The translations under genes and the position numbers were made by a program. A DNA stretch of 64,000 nt from Spirometra erinaceieuropaei (lineage: Eukaryota; Platyhelminthes; Cestoda; Diphyllobothriidea; Diphyllobothriidae). Positions 33,343 to 44,279 of this stretch are shown piece after piece. The first letter of the stretch is position 1. Each line of letters starts with the position of its first letter. The stretch is from positions 320,831-384,830 of the forward strand of contig CACRXP010000188.1 of the NCBI GenBank assembly GCA_902702965.1, read 5' to 3'. Under the pieces are notes generated by a model. That model worked only from the letters and a program-made list of their open reading frames with translations. It was not told the DNA's origin and did no database searches.

Positions 33343-35184
33343 GTACATGTAATTGTACTGGCCTGACGATGAATTACCGAAAACATATGTTCGCCAGCTG
33401 GCCTTTTCAATCGTGACATGGGAACTTTCGTAGAACTTTAACATGCATTGAGCAAAATTTCCGATCAACCAAAGAGTACTTATGTTGTCAACATCATTGG
33501 GAAGGCATGAGATATCGATCATTAATTTGGGCTTCAAAAACTGCTCAGTCTGCGAGAGCACTCACACACGAACGGTGATTAAAGCAGTATATTTAGATTT
33601 AAAGGTGAAGAACTTCATCATTTCTAACAAAAGTGAAGTTAACGCATACATGAATAACAAGGGATTCCAGAGGATGGGTCCATATTGTTTTTTCGCAAAG
33701 ACAAGTCCTCGGATTTGGTTCGTGGACCGCATTGGTGACCTAAACCTAGAATTCGCGACTACTGCCGTCAAGATCGGGATAACGGAGAATCATTTTGTAC
33801 ACAAGGCAAAGGACCTATAGAGCGCAGCAAACTAACACCTCGCCACAGAACACCAGGAATAAATACGTCATAAAGATAACCTGGTGAGCATTTTGGGTTA
33901 TTGCCTAAAAATCAAAAGCATTGGTTTTTTTCCAAAATACCTTAGAAGATTTTGCTCATTGTTTGTCTGCTACACCCTGCCAGTTTCATTGTTCAAACTC
34001 ATATCGAAGTTGCAAGGTATAACCACAAATATAAGAGTTAAACACAGTCGACAAAATCGGCTTGTCTAGCCGAGAAATGCCTCATTTAAACACACATCGC
34101 CTGTCGACACATTTCTTATAAGCAATTATCCCACATACATTCTTGTCAAGATGACCTTGACATTAAAATACGATAGAGGTTTCTTCTGAAAAACCGGAAA
34201 TTCGACTGTAAATGTTCCTTCGAAAATTGTTGCGTTCAGCATTAAATGCGTTTTGTTTCGTATTGCCCCCGAGTGTCCTCAATTTTACTTTGTGCGCAAC
34301 AAACTGAATAAATTAACTAAATATATCGGTTGCGTATACAAAAGCAGACCCCTTTAACTAATGTTACCAGTGTTTCACGAACCAAAAATTAGCTGTGTAG
34401 TGTGACTAGAATTACCTTGTACTACTCTCCAAAAGGAGCGACAAGACAGACTCCTAACCGTTAGCGTCATTCTTTTCTTAGCAGGCACCTCACTCGAACC
34501 TTTTCATCAAGATATCTCGAATGTCGCATTAGTAACCCAGTTCAGAACAAATTTCTCTGCGAGTGAGGAGGATCAGGCAAAATTCCACGCTATTAACTGA
34601 CCCTACGTAAGACACAGAACAGGGCCCAGTTCTGGGTTTAATCGTTAACATCGATTACAAGACGGAGGGCGGTGTCAAAATTTAAAGCGCTTTTACGGGC
34701 CTGTACAAGGTGATTCCTACCAACATTTACTTAGGCAGGAGCAAACACTGGACTGTTTAGCATGCAAGCAGTCACTACGTGAAAATCCCACCCACAACTT
34801 CATAAGTATTGAAGATCACTAACGGACCCCTGATGGTCAACCGAAGCCTCAAGGTGGGTCTGTCTCTGATGCATGCGCCATTTCATTCAAAACATGCGCA
34901 CTGACTTGTCTTTCGACTGTCCAGTCTTCGCAGAGTCTTTGATCGACGTTTCGCTCCCGAGTTGTTGTTTCGTTTGACTGCCGTAACCGAGCCTACGAAC
35001 GATTTGTAAAAGATGTCTAGCTTACAAGGGTCAAACAAGGTTTGTGTAGTATGCAGAACGCGTGTGGCATCATTATTTGGATACCAAGGACATGTATTTG
35101 CACGGGCTATTTCTGTTATACAGTGGTCATACTAACAGAACTAATCCACACACGCAAAGCTCAGCCCCCTAGAAACTAGACATA
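33343..35184. other. No gene recognised
   Basis: One 112-codon frame (33482-33820, plus) resembles nothing known. The rest is AT-rich, without recognisable features. Confidence 0.4.
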
Positions 35185-36195
35185 GTAGTAAACCGTACAG
35201 TGGGCGATCTATCGCATGTAATATTAGTCGATATTCTGAAATGAGTTTTCAATTAGGAAGGATTACTTAGGCGGGACTGTAATATTCATTATTATGGGAC
35301 ATAATCCCATAACATATCGGACTCGCGAGGATGTTGACTCTTGAATGCACTTCTCTTCGACCTCCAGCAAAAACAGCGCTCGGCAAAAGTGACTACTCAG
35401 GTAGTATGCAACCTCCATATTGATTTGTGATGGTCATATAAATTTAAATATATTTTGCAGAGAACATGGATAAAATATACTTTCTTTGAATTAGTTAGTA
35501 GCGCATCACGTCTTTTTAACACTTTCCGGTCGAGGAAAGGATGTACTCAGGTTTTGAAAAAGTCCCCCAGTTCCTGAATAATTTTGAACCAGATCAGCCA
35601 TTGCATTAGCATTTGGAGATCTAAGTCTACAAGGTTTATACTTTTTACATAGAGAAAACCATATACTCCTCCATTCCTCCGGGGAAATACCGTGTAGAAC
35701 TCATAAAACTTGCAATGTGTGCAGACAATGTTGTATACTTCATGAGCAGCATTAATGAACGGACAGGTACGATAGTGTATGAATGGCCATCGCATAATCT
35801 TCAAATATCTCATAATTAAAGACCTTTTTAAAACCAGTAGACGCTCCTGCTTCGAGTATAACATATGAAGAAGACCTGACTTGCTACCAGACGAGTAGAA
35901 GAAAGCCCATTCGGGTTTTTTTACACAACGTATGTTCAAATATATGACGCCGCCTAAAATCAGTATGAACAATGCATACTAATTGAGTAATCATTTTTAT
36001 GCTGAGTGAATTTTCACGGGATGCCGAAAAGGAGTACATTCAAAAGCCAACATCCTCGCGAGTCCGATATGTTATGGGATTTTGCCGCCGGATAGTTAGT
36101 ATTACAACCCACCTAATTTATCCTTCCTAATCAAAAACCTTTTTTCAGAATTTCGGCTAGCATTCCACGAGTATTGGTCACTTAATGTACATCTT
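35185..36195. repeat. Long inverted-repeat (foldback) element FBa-2
   Basis: The left arm (35185-35425) and right arm (35970-36195) are inverted copies. The best block is AATCCCATAACATATCGGAC at 35308-35327, matched in reverse at 36058-36077, with matching continuing through CTCGCGAGGATGTTG. Outer blocks TTAGGAAGGAT and ATTCTGAAA and inner blocks ATTGATTT and CATGG correspond to FBa-1 at 11697-12706, so both belong to one family. The interior of about 540 bases carries a 141-codon ORF. Confidence 0.75.
35547..35972 (-). CDS. Unknown 141-codon ORF inside foldback FBa-2
   Basis: An open frame that nearly fills the interior between the two inverted arms. It starts with a hydrophobic stretch (MFILILGGVIYLNI) and holds several Cys and His residues (a CTHC motif mid-protein), but no DDE or other transposase signature that I recognise. 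FBa-1 lacks an equivalent frame. It may be a chance ORF or a captured or decayed coding piece. Confidence 0.25.
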   Translation of the reverse strand: MFILILGGVIYLNIRCVKKPEWAFFYSSGSKSGLLHMLYSKQERLLVLKRSLIMRYLKIMRWPFIHYRTCPFINAAHEVYNIVCTHCKFYEFYTVFPRRNGGVYGFLYVKSINLVDLDLQMLMQWLIWFKIIQELGDFFKT

Positions 36196-36352
36196 TGAAT
36201 TTTTATCCTAACAGATGAGCCCTCTATTATTTCTTGTAGTTGAACCGGGAAATTGGATTTATATGCATGTCAAAACTCATGAAGGCAAGAACAAGGTGTG
36301 CAATAGGATGGATGATCCGGATACCTTGACAGGCGGACAGATGTGTTAAAGT

Positions 36353-37942
36353 TCACTGTGAATCCAGTGACTCGACCTCTGTGCTGGCCACGACCTGGAC
36401 GTCAGGCTTAAAGTCCTGGAAACGGTGGTGCATCATGCAGGCCGGGACGATGACCAGTACCAACATCATCAGAAAGACGACATTTGGTAGGAATTGCAGG
36501 GCGCCGCCGACAGCGGGACCTACTAAATAGGCGATGTTAATTACCGTGCGAAGGATGGATTGCGCGGCATGGGACTCCTGTACAGGCAACAGTTTCGTGT
36601 AGAGTGACTCTGAGAGGGCCAGAGGAAACGGTGCTCCTATGACGTGAAGAGCAACACCCGTGAGCACCATCGCGATGCCTACCGGCTTCGGCATCGAGGT
36701 CGCCATGGTAGTGACTAGTGTTTGCCAGAAGTAGGTAAAGGTCAGTAGCAGAAGACCAGCAAATATTAAGTGTCGGTCCTCAAATCGTTTTGAAAGAAGG
36801 TAGAGAAACAAGCAGACGAGGAGAATGAGGAAGCTCGCGCTCAAGTACACGTAGCTTACTTCCACCTCTGTCCAGTCAAAATGAGTGTCTGCAAAAGGAC
36901 TCAGCACGGCCTCCAGACCCATAACGGAAAAGTAAGTCGCGAAGATGATGAGGTAGATTGTGACTGAACTGTAGCGGCCGTAAAACCCGGTTCTTTCGTG
37001 CCATTTGCAGCAAAGACGTTCTGGTTTGCCTTTTAGTCTCGTCTCGGCAGCCATAAGAGTATTAGGTTTCTCCTGTTGCATAGCCGTATCCGTTAGCGTT
37101 TCCGTACTATCAGCTCGGCCACCAACAGATCCCAGTAACTTTGGATTCAATCCTGGAGGATAAATACAGATTACAAGAACCGTGTGGAGAATCCAAAAGC
37201 AAGCCATCAAGAGGCCCGGCGAGTTGTAGACGGTCACGCTTATCTGACCAATGTTGAAAGCAAGATTGTGCAGTAGCAGGGTACAAGCCGGGCCGAACAT
37301 CAGACCAACCTGTCGAGTGACCAGAAATATGATAATGCAGAGGGTCCGCTCCTCGGGTTTAGTGGCAGCGATTAGGTCAGCGTACAGTGGGGGTTCAATG
37401 CTAGCGCCAATGCCGCAGATGAGTCGACCGAGTATCAGCAACCAGGGAGTTGGGGCTACCATATAAATTACATTACCGAGAATTTCCAGCTGGTTTCCGG
37501 CAATCAGGACAATTTTCATGGAGATTCCCTTATGGACGATACATCCAAAGAGTGGAGTGCACACCAGAATCGCGAGCCCGAACGCAGCCAACGTTGCTCC
37601 GTAGTAGGCCTGGGCAGCACTGTTACTCCAGTAGTTTGTCAAATATAACCACATCGTCGGCAGAATAATGGCTCGTTCCACACTGGTCAGAAAACCCCAA
37701 GCTGCTCCCGTTATAGTTATTCTCCACTTTTCGCTCAAATTTCGAAAGCATAGTGCAGATCTTTTAGGATTAGGTTCTGTAGACATTGATCCTCCGCCAT
37801 CGCCGACGTGGGATATTTCCTTTTCTGTGTAGGTGTTCATTTGACTCGATGATTCCATGAGGTAATCCTGTTCAGATTGCCTGGGAAGCGAATGCAAAAT
37901 CGTCTTATTAGAAAACATGGATAATTCCTTCTTATTTAACAT
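36353..37942 (-). CDS. MFSD8/CLN7-like major facilitator transporter, copy 2
   Basis: This is a complete, intronless 529-residue ORF with about 12 membrane segments. A polar N-terminal tail of about 70 residues precedes TM1, which is longer than in the copy at 34-1473. Conserved blocks are SVERAIILPTMWLY in TM1, GRLICGIGAS in TM4, FGPACTLLLH in TM5, YNSPGLLMACFW in TM6, ALSESLYTKLLP after TM10 and YLVGPAVGGAL in TM11. The central loop is charged (about residues 265-310). The ORF starts at the first ATG (37942), but Met30 and Met36 could also serve. The family is inferred as MFSD8-like; membrane location, perhaps lysosomal, is inference from that family. It is on the same strand as the first copy, with about 35 kb of repeat-rich DNA between. 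No disabling lesion is seen. Confidence 0.88.
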   Translation of the reverse strand: MLNKKELSMFSNKTILHSLPRQSEQDYLMESSSQMNTYTEKEISHVGDGGGSMSTEPNPKRSALCFRNLSEKWRITITGAAWGFLTSVERAIILPTMWLYLTNYWSNSAAQAYYGATLAAFGLAILVCTPLFGCIVHKGISMKIVLIAGNQLEILGNVIYMVAPTPWLLILGRLICGIGASIEPPLYADLIAATKPEERTLCIIIFLVTRQVGLMFGPACTLLLHNLAFNIGQISVTVYNSPGLLMACFWILHTVLVICIYPPGLNPKLLGSVGGRADSTETLTDTAMQQEKPNTLMAAETRLKGKPERLCCKWHERTGFYGRYSSVTIYLIIFATYFSVMGLEAVLSPFADTHFDWTEVEVSYVYLSASFLILLVCLFLYLLSKRFEDRHLIFAGLLLLTFTYFWQTLVTTMATSMPKPVGIAMVLTGVALHVIGAPFPLALSESLYTKLLPVQESHAAQSILRTVINIAYLVGPAVGGALQFLPNVVFLMMLVLVIVPACMMHHRFQDFKPDVQVVASTEVESLDSQ

Positions 37943-39899
37943 AATTTCCCCATCCTCATTGGCATTGCTTAGCGCCTATTGCAGGTGATAAAAAGTCAAT
38001 CGTTTTACCCACTAAACTGTAATCAGTCCGACCAATGAATAGCGAGAGGGCTGAGTCCAATCAGAGCGAAGTGTGCGGGCCGGTCAATAAGGTGTGCGCC
38101 TGTGTGACACAGAAGCACGTGTGAACACAAACTGACCAGGCGCAGTTGCATTACCGGGATGATGGGCAGAATACTGTGCTGTCAACGCACGTGTTCTCGC
38201 GACTGTTTAGCCGCAGCGTACGTGCGGGAGTATAAAGGCGTGTATTTTGGTGCATCCTTTTAAACACAGTCTTTACAGAGGGTCTAGACTGCGTTCAGAA
38301 GTTTTTCTGATTTCTTGGGTCACTGTATGGGTGCAAGCGAAGGTTAAGCCGACCGCAGCCGAAAAAGGGTTTCTAAATTATTAAGCCAATTTGTTGAGGC
38401 AGCGTCAGACTCAAAACTAAAACACTGAAAACATATCGCAGTATAGAAAGGAAAGGTGGTTCTTTAGACCATACAAATGCCACCGTCAGGAGTCCTAAGT
38501 CAGGATGATATTCTGTTATTTAAGTATCTCTACCAAAATCATATAGTATTTATAAATCATTCCTTAGTATCCTTTTAATTCTCGTCCTCTCAAACCCCAG
38601 GACAAATATAAACAAAGACTCAGCTGATTAAGAAAGGTGGATGGACATAAATAGACTAATGGATGTGGTAGTTTGTGGGGTATGAGCTTGAGGTTCATGA
38701 AAATGAGACCAACAAAAGTAAATTTCACATCTACCTGATTTGGACGTCACATTCGTGTTCCTTAACCAGCCGATGGAAAGCTAATCAAAGTGCGACTTCA
38801 AAGTTTGGCTTCATTTTCATAACTTTTCTAAACCGGTTGTATCATAATGAAATCTCCAACGTCTAAATTTGGTCTTTCTCCAACAAGTAGCGAGTTAATT
38901 TCATAGTCATGCAATAAGTTGCGTTCCAATGGTCGGTAAATTGAGCACACATCGAATTAATTTATTAGGTATGCTTAGTATGAATGCTAGTGAATATTTT
39001 GGAAGCGTCGCACCCCCAGAAGAGGAAGACATTTTTCATTGTCATTGCTGCCAGCACGGACGGCTTCGCCGATAACTGCTGGCAAACTAGGATCCCTATC
39101 GATCGCTTTATGCTGAAGTTTGAGAACTTTCTGTTTTACATGCAGTTGTTTGCCAAAACCCAAATAAAACTTAAAGACGGAGTTGCACAAACATCAGCTG
39201 GGGTCAGGATATCCATATATAACTCCCAGACGCTTAGGTTCACGGAGAGGATGGGCATTCAGTCTGATCCGGGGGTTCGAGCATTCCCCGACGAGATGAT
39301 GTTCTCATTGAAGACCTGCTTATCCTGCGCAAAATCCACTCATCTGGAATGTCTGGCTCCCATAGACTTTGCGTTCTGAAATGTAGGAAACTCGTTCTTT
39401 AGGGCAGGAATTTCATCCACCTCTCGATTCGGATTCACACTCAAACCGATCCAAGGAGACAACAACAAAGTGGGCGCGGTGAACGCGAAGGAAATTGCGG
39501 TATTTATGGAATGCAGTGGCCATACAACCGCATGCCTCGCGTAATTAGCATTTCCGAAATTTATCCTCGATGATCGCATTTGATGCGATGCCCGCTTGCC
39601 CGCCTGCACCCTATTCGATAATTGTGAAATCTTTGTCCCAAATTTTAGTTATTGACTCGATAATGGCTAGAAGACTGCGCTCAAGGATACGGCTATTGAG
39701 GGCGGTGTCCGTTATGCGTCTCTCGCATGACTAATTACTTCTCCCGGAAAATGTCTGACTGTTAGATATGGAGGGGGGGGGAAGTCACTTGGCTTGTTGC
39801 TAGACAGTGGACCGAAGAACCATAACTAAGGGATCTCGCGACTTACACGCGGGAGCTTCAGCCAAGTCCAACTTGGGAAGTGGATAGGTCTTGCTTAAT
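37943..39899. other. Upstream region of transporter copy 2; no gene recognised
   Basis: It must include the promoter of the minus-strand transporter. The only TATA-like TATAAAG (38232) reads on the plus strand, so it cannot be assigned to that gene. An ORF of 131 codons (38984-39379, plus) is unrecognised. Confidence 0.4.
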
Positions 39900-40170
39900 G
39901 GGCCACGATCTGACAGCTCGCTTCATTCCCCTTCGCTGCTGTTGCATGTTTGGCCATTCGCGTCCCAGGACAATCTGCCCGTCTACCCCACGTGTATACT
40001 TTGCTCACCAGAGTGCGAGGTATGACAAAGGACTCCGAACGTCCTCTACCTTGGCAGTTGGCCTTCGGGTGGCATTACGTAACGCCTGATAGTTGCCTGT
40101 GGCTTGTAAGCAACCCCGACTCTAAGTGGTGTGATAAAGCGGATGACGGCTTCTAGACGTTCTTGGCACA
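39900..40170 (-). pseudogene. Penelope-like element fragment, linker and GIY-YIG region
   Basis: The minus strand reads LEAVIRFITPLRVGVAYKPQATIRR, homologous to SEAVSRLLTPLGVGVAHRPEATIRR in the 27-28 kb copy. It then reads, in another frame, TRMAKHATAAKGNEAS, matching the RTRLAEHAAAVRRGD catalytic stretch. Stops and frameshifts interrupt it. It is flanked by unrelated sequence. Confidence 0.72.
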
Positions 40171-42234
40171 CGACAGTGTTCGTCGGACATCGGGGTCGAC
40201 GCAGTTTGGTCTCTTTTCTCGTTTATACTTGCGCCTGTTGGAGAAGCTGTTAGGGTAGTCGTTCATAGTCGTCAAAAATTCCACAATTCGGCAGCCCTTC
40301 CTTCCGAAAAACTGCTTCCAGCGACTGCATCGGTTAGTTAAATTGTAAAGTAATTATTGCGCTACTAAGCAATACTGGTGGTGAAATTTCAAAAATTTGC
40401 AAATCGAATTCTGGAAATAAAGTATTCGCTGCACTAAGCACAGTACCTGCGGTGAATCCTGGAGGTGTTAATTATGGGAGATGTATGGGTGCGTGACAGT
40501 TGCCTTTACGTCTACTGCAACCCTTATGCAGTCATTGCCATAATTCGAAACGGTCTCTAATGATGAGTTCAAGCTGGAATCTGACAAGTCAGACGAATAA
40601 TGTTCTTGTTTCAGCGAACGCAGCTCATGCTCAATAGCCTGCTGGAGCTCATATTTTTTCCTGCATCTGCAGGTCTTGTATAATTGTCCAGGTGCGTGCG
40701 TCATATTCAGAGAACTATGGCGCCACGGCCTCTGAAATCAGTCATGTAAAATCCCACAGTCAATATTCTGACAGTCTGACGCAATTTCTGCTCGCATAGG
40801 AGACTGATACTGTCATCATAGGAGTTAACGCAGAACTCGTTGACAGCTAAATTACACACTTGCGACGACTTTCGGTTATGATGATTAAGCTAAATGCAGG
40901 CTGTAGATTTCCCAAGTCACGGCTAACTTACCTCCACCACAAATGGTCGTTAGTGAGCCCCCTGAAAGCGTTGTGTCAGCTGGCGCGTTAAACATGCTAA
41001 CCACAGACCGCGTGATCAGATATGTGCCAGCGGCCAGCCTAGAGCAATTCAATTCTTCCTTTCAAGGTATGCCTCCATAGCTTTGGAAGTCAGAGCCGGT
41101 CTCGAGTGACACGACATCCCGGGTAATTTTGTCAATGTGAGAGAGTAGAAAATGGAAGGGCTCGATGCGAGGAATAACATGCGCGAATGAATGGTTTGAT
41201 TCCTGACAGACTGTATAGCCTTTCAGTGGTTGCACGACAGGCGAAAATAATTCGGAGAATACAGTTCATGATTAGCCCACTAAGGAATTCAAGAAGGTGC
41301 ATATCTTCAATACTTATGACGATGGTCTGCATGTACAGTGGCCAATTGCACTGACGAACCACTCAGATGCTTTAAGTTGAATACTTTGACTCATCTACGT
41401 CGGTTCTAAAGAATCTGGTGGTTTCGAACAAAAGCCTTGCGTTTCTCATCTAATACTGAGCTTTGTTATAACCTCAATTGCCTGCTAATATAAACTGGTT
41501 TATAAGTCACATTATCACTTAACCATCTAATAACCTTTCGATTTTTGTTTCGGATGTTGAAAATTTGTTCACTAGAATTTTTTGGATAGATTAACGATGG
41601 AGCAACGCGTAAAAAGCATTTAAATTTATTTCAAGATCATTTCTCTGTCATTTAAGCGCGGAGAGTATAGATGCGTTATGTACACGCTACGGGAGACGAA
41701 GATGATTTTAACCTAGACGACTTTGTGGCAAGTTGGACTACCAGGTTTTTTGGGCACAAAAATCCAAGGCTCATCCATCAACATGAGTGGTGCTCTCTCA
41801 AGGCCACGGTTTACTGTGCAACACCTGAAAGACAATTGGACCTTACGCTTTTCAGGCAGAAGACGGCAATACTGTTACGCTAACAGGCGATCAATATCGA
41901 CAAATTAGGCAAGATTATGAATCTCATGTAGTAGATGACATGTCTGCGACTTGACGGCAAAACTATGACGCAGTCACCCATACGACCACAGTCAAAATGC
42001 AGTCGCGAGCGTAGATTATCCTAGAACGGATAATTTCGTGGAATCGATATTTCAATTTTTCTGAACCTTTGCCCGGTTCGACGGCTCCCATCCCTTTTCA
42101 GCGAAGCTGTCTGGGGGACCATATAAATCAGTAAATCAAGAACAATCCAGCTGGTTAAGGTCAATGTTCAGAAAGAAATTCACGTACTGAGACCAGAGAT
42201 GTTAATACCCGTTTTGGAAAATTACGGAAAGAGG
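40171..42234. other. No gene recognised
   Basis: Short ORFs only (up to 78 codons) and no recognisable repeat. Confidence 0.4.
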
Positions 42235-42470
42235 AGAGGTGTTTGCGAAGCGGAAACAAGTGACACCTGTATATACCCGGTGGTCGTTGACAGAACGACA
42301 AGCCCCTGGCTCAGTGGTCAGGACGTCGGACGTTTGACCAGTAGGTTGCTTGTTCGAGTCTTGGGACGTATACCTCGGGGTCGGATGTGTCTGGTTGCTG
42401 ACGGTCAATAAATCAGAAATGGGCATTTCAATTTCCTTTTCTTTACCGGCAATGCTACTCTGCCTATATT
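42235..42470 (+). repeat. tRNA-derived SINE, family S2 (copy b)
   Basis: Plus-strand copy with CTGGCTCAGTGGTCAGGACG (A-box-like), CTTGTTCGAGTCTTGG (B-box-like), TGACGGTCAATAAATCAGAAATG and the end CTCTGCCTATATTA. It matches 16771-17005 in reverse complement over the whole length, including a 5' part around CTGTATAT. Confidence 0.72.
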
Positions 42471-43089
42471 ACGCGCCGCTGTGCAGCTTCTGGCGGGGTT
42501 CGAGAGAGAGCCCCAAGGCACGAAGTCCTCCCACCTCATGCGCCATGACTTCCAACGTACCTCTTGCCGTACGGCGGCATTTCAGCACTCTCTATTACCA
42601 TTTTTGACAGGACACTCTACGTGTGAAGAAGGCGAAATACAAAGACCGAGTCTTGAACTGTCCCCGTAGTAAACGTTCACTTTTATGCATAACTAGTTAC
42701 TCTTGCATCACTTGTCAATTTATGCCCTAATCAAGATGAATGGAGTCATTTATACTGAAAATTTTCAATAATACTTTCGAAGTAAAGAGCTTTGCTCTCT
42801 CTCTTCCATGCCATATCAACCACCACTAATCAGGCCCGAAGACTCAATGGAAATTTCAGACGAAGACGATTAACTACTGCGGAACGAGCACAAAGCGCCC
42901 AATCTACATATATGTATACTTCGAAAGAAAAAAGTTCTTTGGGAAAGATAACATAAGTTATTTGTTAATTCTAGACTTCGGTTCCCAAGTCGTCCTCAGA
43001 CGCGATGAAAATGTGCAAAACAGTTTAAATTTAAACATGCCTAAAAACCGGTATTCCTCTGTCATTCCTGCAAGTCAGTCTCTGCTGTG
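42471..43089. other. No gene; weak PLE-terminal remnant on the minus strand
   Basis: On the minus strand near 42970-43000, CTGAGGACGACTTGGGAACCGAAG resembles a decayed version of the PLE terminal motif and lies at the expected place after the PLE nuclease at 43090-43440. The rest is featureless. Confidence 0.3.
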
Positions 43090-43440
43090 GGATGACGGCA
43101 TCTTCTGATTGGCTAATGCCTTTTCCAATTTTCCTTGAGGTTCTTGTACACAGCATCCAATTCTATGTGTCGGTTTATGCTTAACTTATCAGAATAAATG
43201 GCCTCTAAAAATTCGCGGCCCTTCTTAGATGAACAGAGACCTATAATGCAAGTATTGTCCCATGTAAATTTCTGTCCAGTTTCCAGCGTATGCACGGCAA
43301 CCTGGGAAAAGTAGTCTCGCCCTCTTACCGCCAACTGATGTTCGTGTATGCATGTAGAGGCAGATTTTTCAGTTTCACCGCAGTAAACCGCATTGCAGGT
43401 GTCCGCGGTATCTTATAGACGACTTTCTTCTGACCTAAAT
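43090..43440 (-). pseudogene. Penelope-like element, GIY-YIG endonuclease C-terminal fragment
   Basis: The minus strand carries VVYKI (in one frame) and then CNAVYCGETEKSASTCIHEHQLAVRGRD, a GIY-YIG core with YCGET and the CIHEH catalytic stretch. An open 73-codon frame follows (43113-43334) that includes GREFLEAIYSDKLSINRHIELD, the counterpart of SRELLESWFSGPHSINKHND in the 28 kb copy. The protein belongs to a different PLE subfamily, closer to the 23 kb copy (shared CIHEH). RT is absent. Confidence 0.82.
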
Positions 43441-43559
43441 AGCCAACCCTATCCTTATGGTTTGCAAGAAGTGTAGTCGTCGGTTTGTGCGCCGTGTATC
43501 TGGTGCTCCCTTAGGTGTATTTCAACTAGTTCAGACACATTTTAATGTAAGGAAGCGTT

Positions 43560-44255
43560 CGCCAGATTTTTGGCTTCGGTTTTGACGCCTGATCGGAACA
43601 AGCTGGTTTCTTGTCTTTTTCCTTTGATGTTGCAGGAGAGGGTGTTGCCTAGATACGTAACGTTTTCCACCATACGCAGTTGGGCGCCGTTCACGTGGAT
43701 TTCGAGTTCGACGTAGGCAGCGTCGGGCGACAGTTAGTGCATTACAACCGTTTTCTCCGTGTTGCTGATCAGGCCGAAGTTCTTGCAGGCGGCGAATAAG
43801 AGATATATGCTCCTTTGCATGTCCCCTTCATTAGCCGCATGGACGATGCAGTCGTTGACTAACAGAAGTTCGTGGACGGTGGTTGCAGATACAAGCAACT
43901 GGAAGCGCATCAGCCGCTGACTGAAGAGGTGGCCGTCCGTTCTGCAGGCGACGCGGATCCCGGGGCGTTCGTCGCGGCAGGCGTCTATCAGCGTGGCGGA
44001 TAACGTGAGACCGAAGATGGTAGGCCTGAAGACGCAGCCCTGACTCACTCCGTTTGTCGCTGCGAATACCTCTGAGACAACTCCATTGTCTGTAAATCGC
44101 GCCGTCATGCCATTGTGGAGCTGACGCACCATCTGGGTGAATGGCTCGGGACACTCGAATTTCTGTATGATTTTCCACAGTCCGTCACGATTCACCATGC
44201 GCGCGCCACACGTATGACCTGGCCCCACAAACACAAGCACCAGGATTTCACACAA
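43560..44255 (-). pseudogene. APE-type LINE copy B2, reverse transcriptase palm fragment
   Basis: A 173-codon open frame (43734-44255) includes VNRDGLWKIIQKFECPEPFTQMVRQLH, NGVSQGCVFRPTIFGL and LLLVNDCIVHA. The catalytic FADD is changed to LVND (43851-43859), so the enzyme is dead. It continues beyond a stop as NVTYLGNTLSCNIK. It lies directly downstream of copy B1 in the same orientation, as a separate insertion or part of a rearranged tandem. Confidence 0.8.
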
Positions 44256-44279
44256 CGTGGGTAGGGCGGCATGTATTTC

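Noticed and set aside
38225..38240. TATAAAG as promoter of transporter copy 2
   Set aside because: It reads on the plus strand, opposite to the gene, and lies about 290 bases upstream. It is not assignable.
42970..43003. Hammerhead-like remnant after the 43 kb PLE nuclease (minus)
   Set aside because: The core is CTGAGGA, stem II is not clearly paired and GAAA is GAAG. Position is suggestive, but the motif is too decayed to annotate as RNA.
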